This document shows positions 15,650 to 28,971 of a DNA stretch of 64,000 bases, piece after piece; the first letter of the stretch is position 1, and every line of letters starts with the position of its first letter. A program made the translations under genes and the position numbers. The DNA comes from Rhodocyclaceae bacterium (lineage in GTDB: Bacteria > Pseudomonadota > Gammaproteobacteria > Burkholderiales > Rhodocyclaceae). The notes beneath the pieces are model-generated. The model had not been told where the DNA came from, did no database searches, and saw nothing but the letters and a program-made list of their open reading frames with translations. The stretch covers positions 1-64,000 of the forward strand of contig JAOAHQ010000007.1 of NCBI GenBank assembly GCA_026415155.1. The letters run 5' to 3'.

Positions 15650-16396
15650 TCAATAGCGCGTAATCAGCACGAGCCAGGAATCGGGCAGCACGGCGATTAC
15701 CTGCGTGGCGAGCCACTTGTCGAGGCCGGTGGCGATGAAGAGCCCGGAGAGCATCGCCAGCAGCCCGAAACCGTGGCGCAGTCCGGCCGTGTGATCCATT
15801 GCCCATAGCCGCAGGCGGCGAAATGCCGCCCGCGAGGCGTAGGCGGCCATCACGAGCGGCGTTGCTGCGCCGAGGCCGAAGAGCCCCAGCAGCAGCGCGC
15901 CGAGCCCCGCATCGCGTCCCGTGGCGACGAGGGCGAGCGACGAGACGAGCATCGGCCCGGCGCAGGGGCTCCAGGCCAGCCCCAAGAGGCCGCCGAAGAA
16001 GAAGGCCGCGACGGGCGAGCGTTTCTGGCCGATTTCCTCGGCCATCAGGTCGGCCGTGATCGCCAGGGGCTGCACGAAGCGCGAGACGATGCGCGTGAGC
16101 GGATCGAACCAGAGCGCGAGGCCGAAGAGGATCAGGCACACGGCCGCGGCCTGATGCACCCATTCTGAATCGAGGCCGATTGCGGCGCCGAAAGCGCCGA
16201 CGAGCCAACCGCCCATCGCGAAGGCCGTGACCATGCCCAGCCCCATCATGAGCGGCGCGGCGCGATGCCGCTCGATCGCCCCGCCGACGACGATCGGCAA
16301 CAGCGGCAGCACGCAGGGCGAGAGGGCGGTGAGCATGCCCGCCGCGTAGGTGATGCCAGCGCTGGCGGGCACGAAGGTATCGATGGGCGCCGTCAT
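15650..16396 (-). CDS. CcdA-like thiol-transfer membrane protein
   Basis: A 248-residue protein with six or more hydrophobic segments and the paired CcdA/DsbD cysteines in LSPCVLPLLP and LAWSPCAGPM. CcdA proteins pass electrons from cytoplasmic thioredoxin to periplasmic thiol proteins. It is encoded directly after a secreted thioredoxin and at the end of the rnf-nifJ operon, so the pair probably keeps a periplasmic thiol in this system reduced. It is distinct from the complete ccm operon further right. Confidence 0.87.
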   Translation of the reverse strand: MTAPIDTFVPASAGITYAAGMLTALSPCVLPLLPIVVGGAIERHRAAPLMMGLGMVTAFAMGGWLVGAFGAAIGLDSEWVHQAAAVCLILFGLALWFDPLTRIVSRFVQPLAITADLMAEEIGQKRSPVAAFFFGGLLGLAWSPCAGPMLVSSLALVATGRDAGLGALLLGLFGLGAATPLVMAAYASRAAFRRLRLWAMDHTAGLRHGFGLLAMLSGLFIATGLDKWLATQVIAVLPDSWLVLITRY

Positions 16397-16404
16397 GGGC
16401 CGGC

Positions 16405-16800
16405 TCACTGCGCCTTGGCGAAGAGCGCCTTGAGCTTCTCGGGCTGGAAGTCGCCGATCGTGCGCGCGCGTTCCTCCTCGCCGCGGAAGATCACCAGCGT
16501 CGAGAAGGCATGCACGGCGAGACGCCGGCGCAGTGCCTCCTCCTTGGCGAAATCCGCCTGAAAGACGATGACGCGCTCGAGCTCGCGGTCGTTCTTGAGG
16601 CTTTCCAAGCTGCGCGACTGCATCACGCAGATCGGGCACCAGCCGCTATGGAACTGCACGGCCGTCACCATGCCGGCGGCGCGCGCCGCGGCGAAGCGCT
16701 CAGGCTGATAAGGCACGATCTCGAGCGCCTGGGCGCCATAGGCTGACAGGGCGAGCGTGAAGGAAAACAACCAGGCGGCGGGCTTCATGAGGGGAGGCAT
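16405..16800 (-). CDS. Secreted thioredoxin-family protein
   Basis: A 131-residue protein with a signal peptide (about residues 1-27, ending ALSAYGAQA) and a thioredoxin domain with active site WCPIC and the cis-Pro region STLVIF. ATG 16800 is chosen over the one at 16788 because GGGGAGGAG precedes it. It likely receives electrons from the neighbouring CcdA and reduces an extracytoplasmic partner, perhaps the Cys-rich Rnf-operon protein. Confidence 0.85.
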   Translation of the reverse strand: MPPLMKPAAWLFSFTLALSAYGAQALEIVPYQPERFAAARAAGMVTAVQFHSGWCPICVMQSRSLESLKNDRELERVIVFQADFAKEEALRRRLAVHAFSTLVIFRGEEERARTIGDFQPEKLKALFAKAQ

Positions 16801-16848
16801 TCTCTCCTCCCCGCGCGCCGCTAGCAACAAACCGGTCTTATCGACCCA

Positions 16849-17031
16849 TCAATGGTTGCAGGGCGAATCGTCGGCGTCGCACTGGCCGCCGCAGCAACCG
16901 CAGCCCTCCGCCTTGCGGAAGGGGCCGAGTTCGGGATGGCGCGCCGCGAAGGCGCGATAGAGGCGGTCGATCGCGATGCCGCCGACGAGGAGCGCGAAGA
17001 GGAGGCCGACCGTGGCGAGATAGCCGCTCAT
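16849..17031 (-). CDS. Small Cys-rich single-pass membrane protein of the rnf operon
   Basis: A 60-residue protein: one N-terminal transmembrane helix (YLATVGLLFALLVGGIAI), then a short basic segment and a C-terminal motif CGCCGGQCDADDSPCNH with five cysteines and a terminal His. The architecture recalls NqrM, a small membrane protein with C-terminal cysteines needed to mature the related Na+-NQR, but the sequence is not clearly that family. It overlaps rnfA by four bases. An assembly or metal-delivery role for Rnf is an inference. Confidence 0.7.
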   Translation of the reverse strand: MSGYLATVGLLFALLVGGIAIDRLYRAFAARHPELGPFRKAEGCGCCGGQCDADDSPCNH

Positions 17032-17606
17032 CCGCCTAGGCCCGCAAAGCCCATGAAGGACAGCGAGAGGATGCCGGCGAGCATCAGGGAGAGCGCCGTG
17101 CCCTGGGCGACGGACGGCACGTCGGAGAGCTGCAGCCGCTCGCGCACGCTCGCCATCAAGAGGAGTGCGAGCGTGAAGCCCGCGCCGGCGCCGATGGCGA
17201 AGACGAGCGACTGGACGAAGTCGTATTCGCGCGCCGTCTGAAAGAGCGCGACGCCGAGCACCGCGCAGTTCGTCGTGATGAGCGGCAGATAGATGCCGAG
17301 CGCGCGAAAGAGACCGGGGCTGTATTTCTTGAGCACCATCTCGACGAGCTGCACGCTCGAGGCGATGACGACGATGTAGGCGATCAGGCGCAGGGATTCG
17401 AGGCCGAGCGCGGCGAGCGCGCCATTGAGGCCATAGGCGCAGACGGAGGCGATCAGCATCACGAAGGTGGTCGCCGCGCCCATCGGCAAGGCGGTGTCGA
17501 GCCTGCCCGAGACGCCGATGAAGGGGCAGAGGCCGAGGAACATCGCCAGCACGAAGTTGTTGGCGAGAAAGGCGTTGATGAAGATTTGGGCGGCGGATTC
17601 ATGCAT
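17028..17606 (-). CDS. rnfA: RnfA, ion-translocating electron transport subunit
   Basis: A 192-residue, six-helix membrane protein. NNFVLAMFLGLCPFIGVS and the later LPLITTNCAVLGVALF hold the conserved half-helix cysteines of RnfA/NqrE that bind a membrane-embedded Fe-S cluster. It pairs with RnfE. It overlaps the end of rnfE by eight bases. Confidence 0.95.
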   Translation of the reverse strand: MHESAAQIFINAFLANNFVLAMFLGLCPFIGVSGRLDTALPMGAATTFVMLIASVCAYGLNGALAALGLESLRLIAYIVVIASSVQLVEMVLKKYSPGLFRALGIYLPLITTNCAVLGVALFQTAREYDFVQSLVFAIGAGAGFTLALLLMASVRERLQLSDVPSVAQGTALSLMLAGILSLSFMGFAGLGG

Positions 17607-18231
17607 GTTGGATCGCCTCCTTGCGCCGTTGGCGCCGCGTCCAGGCGGAGAAGAGGAGCAGCCACAGGCCGAGCACGAAGAAGCCGCCGGGCGGCAGCAC
17701 CATGACGACCCAGGGCTGGAAATGCTCGCCAAAGAGCGAAATGCCAAAGAGCTTGCCCGCGCCGAGGATCTCGCGCACGGCCCCCAATGCGAAGAGGCCG
17801 AGCGTGAAGCCTGCGCCCATGCCCAGCGCGCTCAAGACGGCCGGCAAGGGCGGATGCTTCGAGGCATGCGCCTCGGCGCGGCCGAGGATCACGCAATTGA
17901 CGACGATGAGCTGGATGAAGGCGCCCAAGGCGTCGTAGAGGGCGAGGCTCACGGCCTGGATCAGGTAATCGACGACCGTGACGAAGGTGGCGATGATGAC
18001 GATGTAGGTGGCGATGCGCACCTCTTTCGGGATCCGCTTGCGCAACAGCGAGACCAGGAAGCAGGAGGCCGTCAGCACGAAGGTCGTCGCCAGCCCCATC
18101 GAGAGGGCATTGACGGCCGAGACGGTGACGGCGAGCGCCGGGCAGAGCCCCAGCGTCATGACGAAGATGGGGTTCTGGCGCCAGAGGCCTTCCATGAATT
18201 CGTCCCAGCGGTCGGTGCGTGTCGCGGTCAT
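17599..18231 (-). CDS. rnfE: RnfE, ion-translocating electron transport subunit
   Basis: A 210-residue membrane protein homologous to RnfA/NqrD, with NPIFVMTLGLCPALAVTV and LIVVNCVILGRAEA as the paired cysteine segments. With RnfA it forms the membrane core carrying electrons across. Its start overlaps the rnfG stop by four bases. Confidence 0.95.
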   Translation of the reverse strand: MTATRTDRWDEFMEGLWRQNPIFVMTLGLCPALAVTVSAVNALSMGLATTFVLTASCFLVSLLRKRIPKEVRIATYIVIIATFVTVVDYLIQAVSLALYDALGAFIQLIVVNCVILGRAEAHASKHPPLPAVLSALGMGAGFTLGLFALGAVREILGAGKLFGISLFGEHFQPWVVMVLPPGGFFVLGLWLLLFSAWTRRQRRKEAIQHA

Positions 18232-18914
18232 GGCCTGTCCTCGAGTTGAGCGAGATGCGGAGCAATGCGCGGCAGCAGGGCCTGCGCCGTCTCGTCGATG
18301 GCGCGGCCGACGGCGCGCGAGGTGATCGTCGCGCCGGCGATCGCATCGATCTCCCAGGGGTACGCCTTCGTGCCGTGCTTGACGGTGCGGATCGCGTTCG
18401 CGAGCGTCTTCATGTCGGCGGAGAGCTTCGCTTCGAGCGGGAAGTTGGCGAGGAAATCCTTGTCGACGAGGATCTTGTCGCCGATGCCGGGCGTTTCGCG
18501 CGAAGAGACGACGCCAAAGCCCGTTACCGCTTGGCTTGACGCCTCCCAGGCAAAGAGGATTCGCACCGTATCGGCATAGCCCTTCGCCGCGCCTTCGGCG
18601 GCGACGCCCACGAGCCGGCCGGAAGCGTCGAAGCCGGCGTAGAACTTGATCGCGCCCGCCGGGGCCGTCTTGTCGGCGCCGACTTTGACGAGGCGACCCT
18701 CGGGCAGGGCGAGATATTCGGCCACCGAGACGGCGGCGGGAATCACCTTGAACACCGCGCGCTCGATCGCCAGGCGCTTGTTCCCTTCGATGGCGGCCTG
18801 AGTGCCTTGATGGGCGGCCGTGATGATCGTGCCGCAGAGCGCGGCCACCACAGCCAGCGTGCGCAGCATCGCTGCGGTCGGCGTCGTCGGCAGGGGATCA
18901 ATCGCGGGCTTCAT
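18228..18914 (-). CDS. rnfG: RnfG, FMN-binding subunit
   Basis: A 228-residue protein with one N-terminal membrane helix and a large soluble domain. The covalent-FMN motif is DAIAGATITSRAVG (S/A-GAT-x-T/S type). The dispersed 23-bp repeat (18664-18686) encodes KVGADKTA within the soluble domain. It lies between rnfD and rnfE with 17-base and 4-base overlaps. Confidence 0.94.
   Translation of the reverse strand: MKPAIDPLPTTPTAAMLRTLAVVAALCGTIITAAHQGTQAAIEGNKRLAIERAVFKVIPAAVSVAEYLALPEGRLVKVGADKTAPAGAIKFYAGFDASGRLVGVAAEGAAKGYADTVRILFAWEASSQAVTGFGVVSSRETPGIGDKILVDKDFLANFPLEAKLSADMKTLANAIRTVKHGTKAYPWEIDAIAGATITSRAVGRAIDETAQALLPRIAPHLAQLEDRP
18664..18686 (+). repeat. Dispersed 23-bp repeat, copy 6
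   Basis: Four mismatches, with the core GCGCCGACTTT intact. Inside rnfG, read as KVGADKTA. Confidence 0.6.
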
Positions 18915-20079
18915 TGGATTTCTTGCGTGCCTCGGCTTTCGGCTTGTGGGCGAAGAGGCGCTTCTTGGGCGTCACGGCATGCGCCTCCTCGCGCGAGATG
19001 TAACCCGGATGGAGCGGATAGGAAGCCCCTTTCCTCGCCCGGCCCAGCAAGGCGAAGCGGCTCTTGCCGAAGGGGGTGGGCTGCGTGATCTTCTCGATGA
19101 GCGGCGTGGCGGCATTGGCTAGCAAGATGGCATACATGACGCCCTCCGGCAGGCCGCTGTAGTAGCGGATGATGACGGTCAAGAGGCCGATCAGCGCGCC
19201 ATAAACCCACATGCCCTTCGGGGTCACAGGTGACGTCGCCATGTCGGTGGCCATATAGACCGCGCCGAGGATGAGGCCGCCCGAGAAGAGCATGAAGAAG
19301 GGGTTCGGGAAGCGTTCCGGCGAGAGCGCGAACAGGAGCCAGGCCGTGAGCCCCGCGCTGCCGAGGATCGCCGCCGGGATGCGCCAGTCGAGGAAGCGGC
19401 GCAGGGCGAGATAGGCGCCGCACAGGAGGATCAGCGCGGGCGACGGCCCCACCGCCATGTGGCCGGAAAGCGAGGTGATGAGCTCCTCGGCGCCGGCGAG
19501 CACGCCTTCGAACTTCCACTTCGCCAGGGGCGTGGCGCCGGCGAGCGCGTCGAGCTGTTTCGCTTTCAGCCAGTCGATGACGCTCGCGGGCTGCATGAAG
19601 GGCAGCGTCATCGAGGTCGGCACCATCTCGTAAAAGCGCCCCGGCAGGAAGGAGGGCGTGTAGGTGGCGATCGCCTGCGGGAAGGCCGCTTGCGCGAAGG
19701 CGCGGCCGACCAGCGCAGGATTGAAGACGTTGCAGCCGATGCCGCCGAAGAGCGCCTTGCCGAGCGCGATGGCGGCGAAACCGGCGACGGCGCCCATCCA
19801 GAGCGGGAAGCCCGGGGGGAGCGAGAGCGCGAGCAAGAGGCCGGTGATGACGGCCGAGTAGTCGGAGATGTCGCCCGCCTGCGTGCCGGTCTTGACGAAG
19901 AAGCGTTCGGTGGCGAGGCACGCCGCCGTGACGACGGCGAGCGAGGCGAGCGCCGAGAGCCCGTATTGGAAGACGTAGAAGGCGCAGATCGGCAAGAGCG
20001 AATAGACGACATGGCGCATGATCGTCTCGACGCTTCTGTGCGCCTTGATGTGCGGGGCGGAGCGGATTTCGAGGCTCAT
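18898..20079 (-). CDS. rnfD: RnfD, FMN-binding membrane subunit
   Basis: A 393-residue NqrB/RnfD-family protein with about nine hydrophobic segments. The flavinylation site is probably the threonine in LAGATPLAKW (SGATP-like). GGIGCNVFNPALVGRAF and YMATDMATSPVTPKG are family signatures. The C-terminal tail of about 55 residues is strongly basic and unusually long. The start is ATG 20077-20079, overlapping the rnfC stop. Confidence 0.95.
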   Translation of the reverse strand: MSLEIRSAPHIKAHRSVETIMRHVVYSLLPICAFYVFQYGLSALASLAVVTAACLATERFFVKTGTQAGDISDYSAVITGLLLALSLPPGFPLWMGAVAGFAAIALGKALFGGIGCNVFNPALVGRAFAQAAFPQAIATYTPSFLPGRFYEMVPTSMTLPFMQPASVIDWLKAKQLDALAGATPLAKWKFEGVLAGAEELITSLSGHMAVGPSPALILLCGAYLALRRFLDWRIPAAILGSAGLTAWLLFALSPERFPNPFFMLFSGGLILGAVYMATDMATSPVTPKGMWVYGALIGLLTVIIRYYSGLPEGVMYAILLANAATPLIEKITQPTPFGKSRFALLGRARKGASYPLHPGYISREEAHAVTPKKRLFAHKPKAEARKKSNEARD

Positions 20080-21439
20080 CGGGCGGCCAGGGCTTTTTCG
20101 CGCAGGATTTGCTTGGCGACGCGAAACTGCTGCACGAGCGGAATGTTCGACGGGCAGACATAGGAGCAGCAGCCGCACTCGAAGCATTCGCCGAGGTGGT
20201 AGTGCGAGCCCATGAGGTCGTATTCGCGCTTGGCGGCGAGCATGCCAAGCATCGAGGGATTGAGGCCCATCGGGCAGGATTCGACGCATTCGCCGCATTT
20301 GATGCACGGATAGGTCTTGCCCGATTCGCGCCGGGCGAGCTCGGCGGAGGGCAGCACGAGCACGCCGGAGATGCCCTTGGTGATCGGCACCTCGAGCGAG
20401 GCCGCCGCCTGGCCCATCATCGGCCCGCCGAGCACGACCTCGAAGTCTTCTTGCGGCGTGCCGGCGAAGTCGAGCACCCAGCGCAGCGGCGTGCCGAGCG
20501 GCACGAGGTAGTTGCCGGGCCGCGCCACCCCGGGCCCCGTGACGGTGACGACGCGCTCGGTGAGCCCCCGGCCTTGCGGCAGCAGCCGGCCCAGCGCGGC
20601 GAGCGTGCCGACGTTGTTGACGACCATGCCCAAGCTTACCGGCAGGCCTCCCGCCGGAATCTCGACGCCGAAGAGCGCCATGATGAGCATTTTCTCGGAG
20701 CCCTGCGGATACTTGGTCGGCACGAGCTCGGCGTGGATCTCCCCCTCCGGTATCTCCCCGGCGCGCGCGATCGCCGCGCGCAGCGCGTCGCGCGCATCGC
20801 GCTTGTTGTCCTCGATGCCGACGATCGCGCGCACGGCGCCCGTCGCGCGCATCGCGTAGCGGATGCCTGCGATGAGATCGTCAGCCTGCTCGACCATGAC
20901 GCGATGATCGCAGGTCAGATACGGCTCGCATTCGCAGCCATTGACGACGAGCGTATGCACCTTGGCCTGCTTGGGCACGGAAAGCTTGGCATGGGTCGGG
21001 AAAGCCGCGCCGCCCAGGCCCACCAGGCCGGCATCCCAGACGGCCTGCAGGATGTCCTGGGCGCTCGCCTGGGCAAGGTCGCGCGGCTGGCCCCAGAGGT
21101 CTTCCTGGGTTGCGCCCGGATGGGCGCGGATGACGATGGATTCCACCCACGGCCCGCGCTGGCCGGGCTTGAGGCCGATGAACTCGACGACGCCGGTCAC
21201 CGGCGCATGATGCGGCACCGAGAGCCAATCCTCGGCCTTGGCGATCGGCTGGCCGCGCACCACCTCCTCGCCGACCTTGACGATCGGCCGCGGCGGCTTG
21301 CCGATGTGTTGCGAGAGCGGCACGATGACGCGCGGCGGAAACGGCAGCCGGCGGATCGGCATCTTCGCCGTCAGCTTGCACTCCGGCGGATGCACGCCGC
21401 GCTGGAAGGCCTCGCCGCGAAACCAGGAAACGAGCTTCA

Positions 21440-21440
<1 letters not shown>
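20076..21440 (-). CDS. rnfC: RnfC, NADH/ferredoxin-side subunit
   Basis: A 454-residue soluble subunit. The glycine-rich GLVGLGGAAFPTHAKL binds NADH/FMN as in NuoF, and two 4Fe-4S motifs near the C-terminus read CIKCGECVESCP and CFECGCCSYVCP. It has none of the long C-terminal repeats of enteric RnfC. It links NAD(H) to the membrane arm. The start overlaps the nifJ stop by one base. Confidence 0.95.
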
Positions 21441-26359
<4,919 letters not shown>

Positions 26360-26390
26360 TTCTCCACTCCCTCTTGGTTGGCGGGGATAT

Positions 26391-27269
26391 TCATTGCAGC
26401 AGCGGCAAGGCCTCTTGCCGCAGGATCTTCTTCGCCGCCGCGCCCTTGACGGGCCGGTTGGGCGTCTCGAACCAGACGATCGCGCCGGTTGGGCAGCGCG
26501 CGATCGGCCCCTTCGTCGCCCACTGGTTGAGTTCGTAACGGATCGTCGCCAGGTTGCCTTCGAGGCGGATCAGCCCTGGCGGCGCATCGGCGACGCACTT
26601 GCCGCAGGCGGTGCAGGCGACTTCGCAGGAACGTTCCGCCGTCTCGCCATCCGCCTGGTTCTTGCAGACCACCCAGAGCCGGTGGCTCACCGGTTCGAGC
26701 GAGAAAAGCCCCTTGGGGCAGACCTCGACGCAATCGTTGCAGGCCGCGCACTTGTCGGCATCGACGACGGGCAGGCCATGCGCGTCGAGGTGCAGGGCGT
26801 CGAATTCACAGACCGCCTCGCAATCGCCCAGACCCAGGCAGCCCCAAGCGCATTCCTTGCCGCCGCCGCCGACGACGGCCGCCGCGCGGCAGGTCTGCAA
26901 GCCCGCGTAGCGCGCACGGAGGAAGGCGACGTGCTGGCCGCCAGCGCAGGCGAGCCGCGCGACTTTCTTCTCGATCTCGCCGGCCGCCACGCCCAAAAGA
27001 TCGGCGATCTGCCGCCGCTGCTCGGGCGAGCTCACCGTGCATTGCGCCGGCACGGCCTCGCCGGCCACCACCTTCTCGGCAAAGCCGCGGCAGCCCGGCT
27101 GACCGCAGGCGCCGCAATTCGATTTCGGCAAGAGCTCCTCGACCTCGCCGATGCGCGGGTCTTCGAAGACGAACAGCTTGCGGTTGGCCAAGGCGAGCAG
27201 CCCCGCCAAAGTCAGGCCCAGCGCGGCCATGAAGCCGCCAGCCAACGCCAGATTCGACCAGGATTGCAT
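26391..27269 (-). CDS. rnfB: RnfB, Fe-S electron-input subunit
   Basis: A 292-residue protein with an N-terminal membrane anchor (about 5-27) and the RnfB cluster motif NCGACGQPGCRGFAE. A polyferredoxin part follows with ECAWGCLGLGDCEAVCEFD, CAACNDCVEVCP and CEVACTACGKCVADAP. It accepts electrons from, or passes them to, ferredoxin. It is the first gene of the operon, and nifJ follows after 31 bases, separating it from rnfC. This is unlike the usual rnfABCDGE order. Confidence 0.94.
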   Translation of the reverse strand: MQSWSNLALAGGFMAALGLTLAGLLALANRKLFVFEDPRIGEVEELLPKSNCGACGQPGCRGFAEKVVAGEAVPAQCTVSSPEQRRQIADLLGVAAGEIEKKVARLACAGGQHVAFLRARYAGLQTCRAAAVVGGGGKECAWGCLGLGDCEAVCEFDALHLDAHGLPVVDADKCAACNDCVEVCPKGLFSLEPVSHRLWVVCKNQADGETAERSCEVACTACGKCVADAPPGLIRLEGNLATIRYELNQWATKGPIARCPTGAIVWFETPNRPVKGAAAKKILRQEALPLLQ

Positions 27270-27523
27270 GGATGAAACGACGACACCTCAAGCTGGCGCG
27301 TCGCGAGATCGAACGCGCCGTGACCGGACAAACCATCCGCGGCCTTTACGAGGCAGCGGACTATCGTCGGCGACCGGCGCGCTCGCCTTGCGGGCAGGCG
27401 CGGCGGTCGCCATCACGGCGCGGCCGGGGGTGGTCCCGGCCCACTCGAGCATCGAGGCGGCTTGCTGCCCCGACGGACTGGCACGCACGCGGTTGCGCCC
27501 CGTGCGTGTTCGTGATGCGGCGC

Positions 27524-27553
27524 AGTATAGGGAGAATTGCGGCGCCGCAGCAA
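27524..27553 (-). promoter_or_regulatory. Sigma-70-type promoter directed toward rnfB
   Basis: On the minus strand, TTGCTG (27553-27548) and TATACT (27529-27524) are 18 bases apart. A start near 27517 would give an untranslated leader of about 250 nt before rnfB. Confidence 0.6.
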
Positions 27554-27613
27554 GCAGTCGTTTTAATCGGTTTCATAAAAAATATTGCTTTCGTCCGATA
27601 GGCCATGATCGAG

Positions 27614-27636
27614 GCCGTCCCGCCAGCGCCGACTTT
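27614..27636 (+). repeat. Dispersed 23-bp repeat, copy 8 (exact consensus)
   Basis: No mismatch. Intergenic, 67 bp upstream of ccmA. Confidence 0.88.
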
Positions 27637-27703
27637 CGCCAGCCAGAAGAAATTGATGGCCGACAAGTCAAACGCCGCGCATTGAGGCAAAATCCCGCCC
27701 GCC

Positions 27704-28309
27704 ATGCTGACTGCCCGTCACCTCGCCTGCGTGCGCGGCGAACGCCGCCTGTTTTCCGGACTCGATTTCGCGGTCGGCGCGGGACAATGGCTGCATGTGC
27801 AAGGCGAAAACGGCGCCGGCAAGACGAGCCTGTTGCGCATCCTCGCGGGGCTTGCGCCGCCCGCGGCAGGCGAGATTCTCTGGCATGGCGAACCGATCGG
27901 CCGGCTGGGCGAAGACTATCGGCGCGAGCTGCTCTTCCTCGGCCATCATAGCGCCGTCAAGGAAGAGCTCACCCCGTTGGAAAACCTATTGTTCGCGGCG
28001 CGCCTCGATGAATGTGCGCTTTCCGAGGCGGCGGCGCTCAAGGCGCTCGCCCGCTTCGGCCTCAAGGGCCGCGAGGCGCTGCCGGTGCGCTTTCTCTCGG
28101 CTGGGCAAAAGCGCCGCGTGCTGCTCGCGCGGCTCGCGGTGCGCCAAGCAAGGCTGTGGATTCTCGACGAACCCTTCACGGCGCTCGACGTCAAGGCCGT
28201 CGACATGCTCTCGGCGCTCATCGTCGAGCACGTGGAGGGCGGCGGCATCGCGATCCTGACCAGCCACCAGACCATTCCGCTGCCGGGCGGCCAGGTGCTC
28301 AAGATATGA
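27704..28309 (+). CDS. ccmA: CcmA, haem-exporter ATPase of cytochrome c maturation
   Basis: A 201-residue ABC ATPase: Walker A GENGAGKTS, signature FLSAGQKRR, Walker B RLWILDEPF and switch His in TSHQT. With CcmBCD it releases holo-CcmE in the System I pathway. First gene of ccmABCDEFGHI; its stop overlaps ccmB (ATGA). Confidence 0.95.
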   Translation: MLTARHLACVRGERRLFSGLDFAVGAGQWLHVQGENGAGKTSLLRILAGLAPPAAGEILWHGEPIGRLGEDYRRELLFLGHHSAVKEELTPLENLLFAARLDECALSEAAALKALARFGLKGREALPVRFLSAGQKRRVLLARLAVRQARLWILDEPFTALDVKAVDMLSALIVEHVEGGGIAILTSHQTIPLPGGQVLKI

Positions 28310-28971
28310 ACGCGGTACTGGCCGTCATCCGTCGCGACTTGCTCTTAGCGATGCGCAGAAAGAGCGAGGTGTTCACGGCGCTCTTCTTCTTCGTCATCGT
28401 CACGAGCCTCTTTCCGCTCGGGCTTGGCCCTGAGCCGGCGCTGCTAAAGAAGATCGCGCCCGGCGTGATCTGGGTAGCGGCGCTCCTCGCGACGATGCTG
28501 GGGCTATCCCGCCTCTTCGCGCCCGATCACGCCGACGGCACGCTCGAGCAGCTGGCGCTCTCGCCGGCGCCGTTGGGCCTGTTGATCACAGGTAAAATCG
28601 CCGCGCACTGGATCACGACGGGTCTGCCCCTCGTGCTCATGGCGCCCGTCTTGGGCCTCCAATACGATCTCGACGCGGGCGCACTGGGCGTCATGGTGGC
28701 GGCGCTGCTGTTGGGTACGCCACTGTTGAGCTTAATCGGCGCGATCGGCGCGGCGCTCACGCTTGGCGTGCGCGGCGGCGGCGTGCTGATTTCGCTCCTG
28801 GTGCTGCCGCTTTACGTGCCGGCGCTGATCTTTGGCGCAGGCGCCGTGGAGGCGCATCTGTCGGGCCTGGGCGCCGCGGGGCACTTGTCGCTGTTGGCCG
28901 CGCTGCTCGCGCTGGCCGTGTTTTTCGCGCCGTGGGCGACCACGGCGGCCTTGAGGATTGCGCTTGAGTAA
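28306..28971 (+). CDS. ccmB: CcmB, haem-exporter permease
   Basis: A 221-residue permease with six hydrophobic segments, beginning AVIRRDLLLAMRRKSEVF, a typical CcmB N-terminus, with the DGTLEQLALSP loop. It is the membrane partner of CcmA. The last bases overlap the ccmC start. Confidence 0.94.
   Translation: MNAVLAVIRRDLLLAMRRKSEVFTALFFFVIVTSLFPLGLGPEPALLKKIAPGVIWVAALLATMLGLSRLFAPDHADGTLEQLALSPAPLGLLITGKIAAHWITTGLPLVLMAPVLGLQYDLDAGALGVMVAALLLGTPLLSLIGAIGAALTLGVRGGGVLISLLVLPLYVPALIFGAGAVEAHLSGLGAAGHLSLLAALLALAVFFAPWATTAALRIALE

Larger units (their letters stand above)
27270..27703. other. Gene-free divergent region between rnfB and ccmA
   Basis: No convincing gene is seen in this 434-bp stretch. 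A leftward 66-codon ORF (27288-27488) is Arg/Ala/Pro-rich and looks like chance coding. The region holds a leftward sigma-70 promoter, one exact copy of the dispersed 23-bp repeat, and an AT-rich patch around 27560-27595. No TGT-N10-ACA NifA box or -24/-12 element was found. Confidence 0.6.

Noticed and set aside
15575-15808. ORF containing LCALGALVVKFLG
   Set aside because: It is translated repeat sequence followed by antisense of ccdA.
16340-16365. Further copy of the 23-bp repeat in ccdA (GCCAGCGCTGGCGGG)
   Set aside because: It lacks the invariant GCGCCGA core and aligns over only part of the consensus.
27272-27601. Plus-strand 109-codon ORF in the rnfB-ccmA gap
   Set aside because: Arg-rich with no domain features, and it crosses the divergent promoter region.
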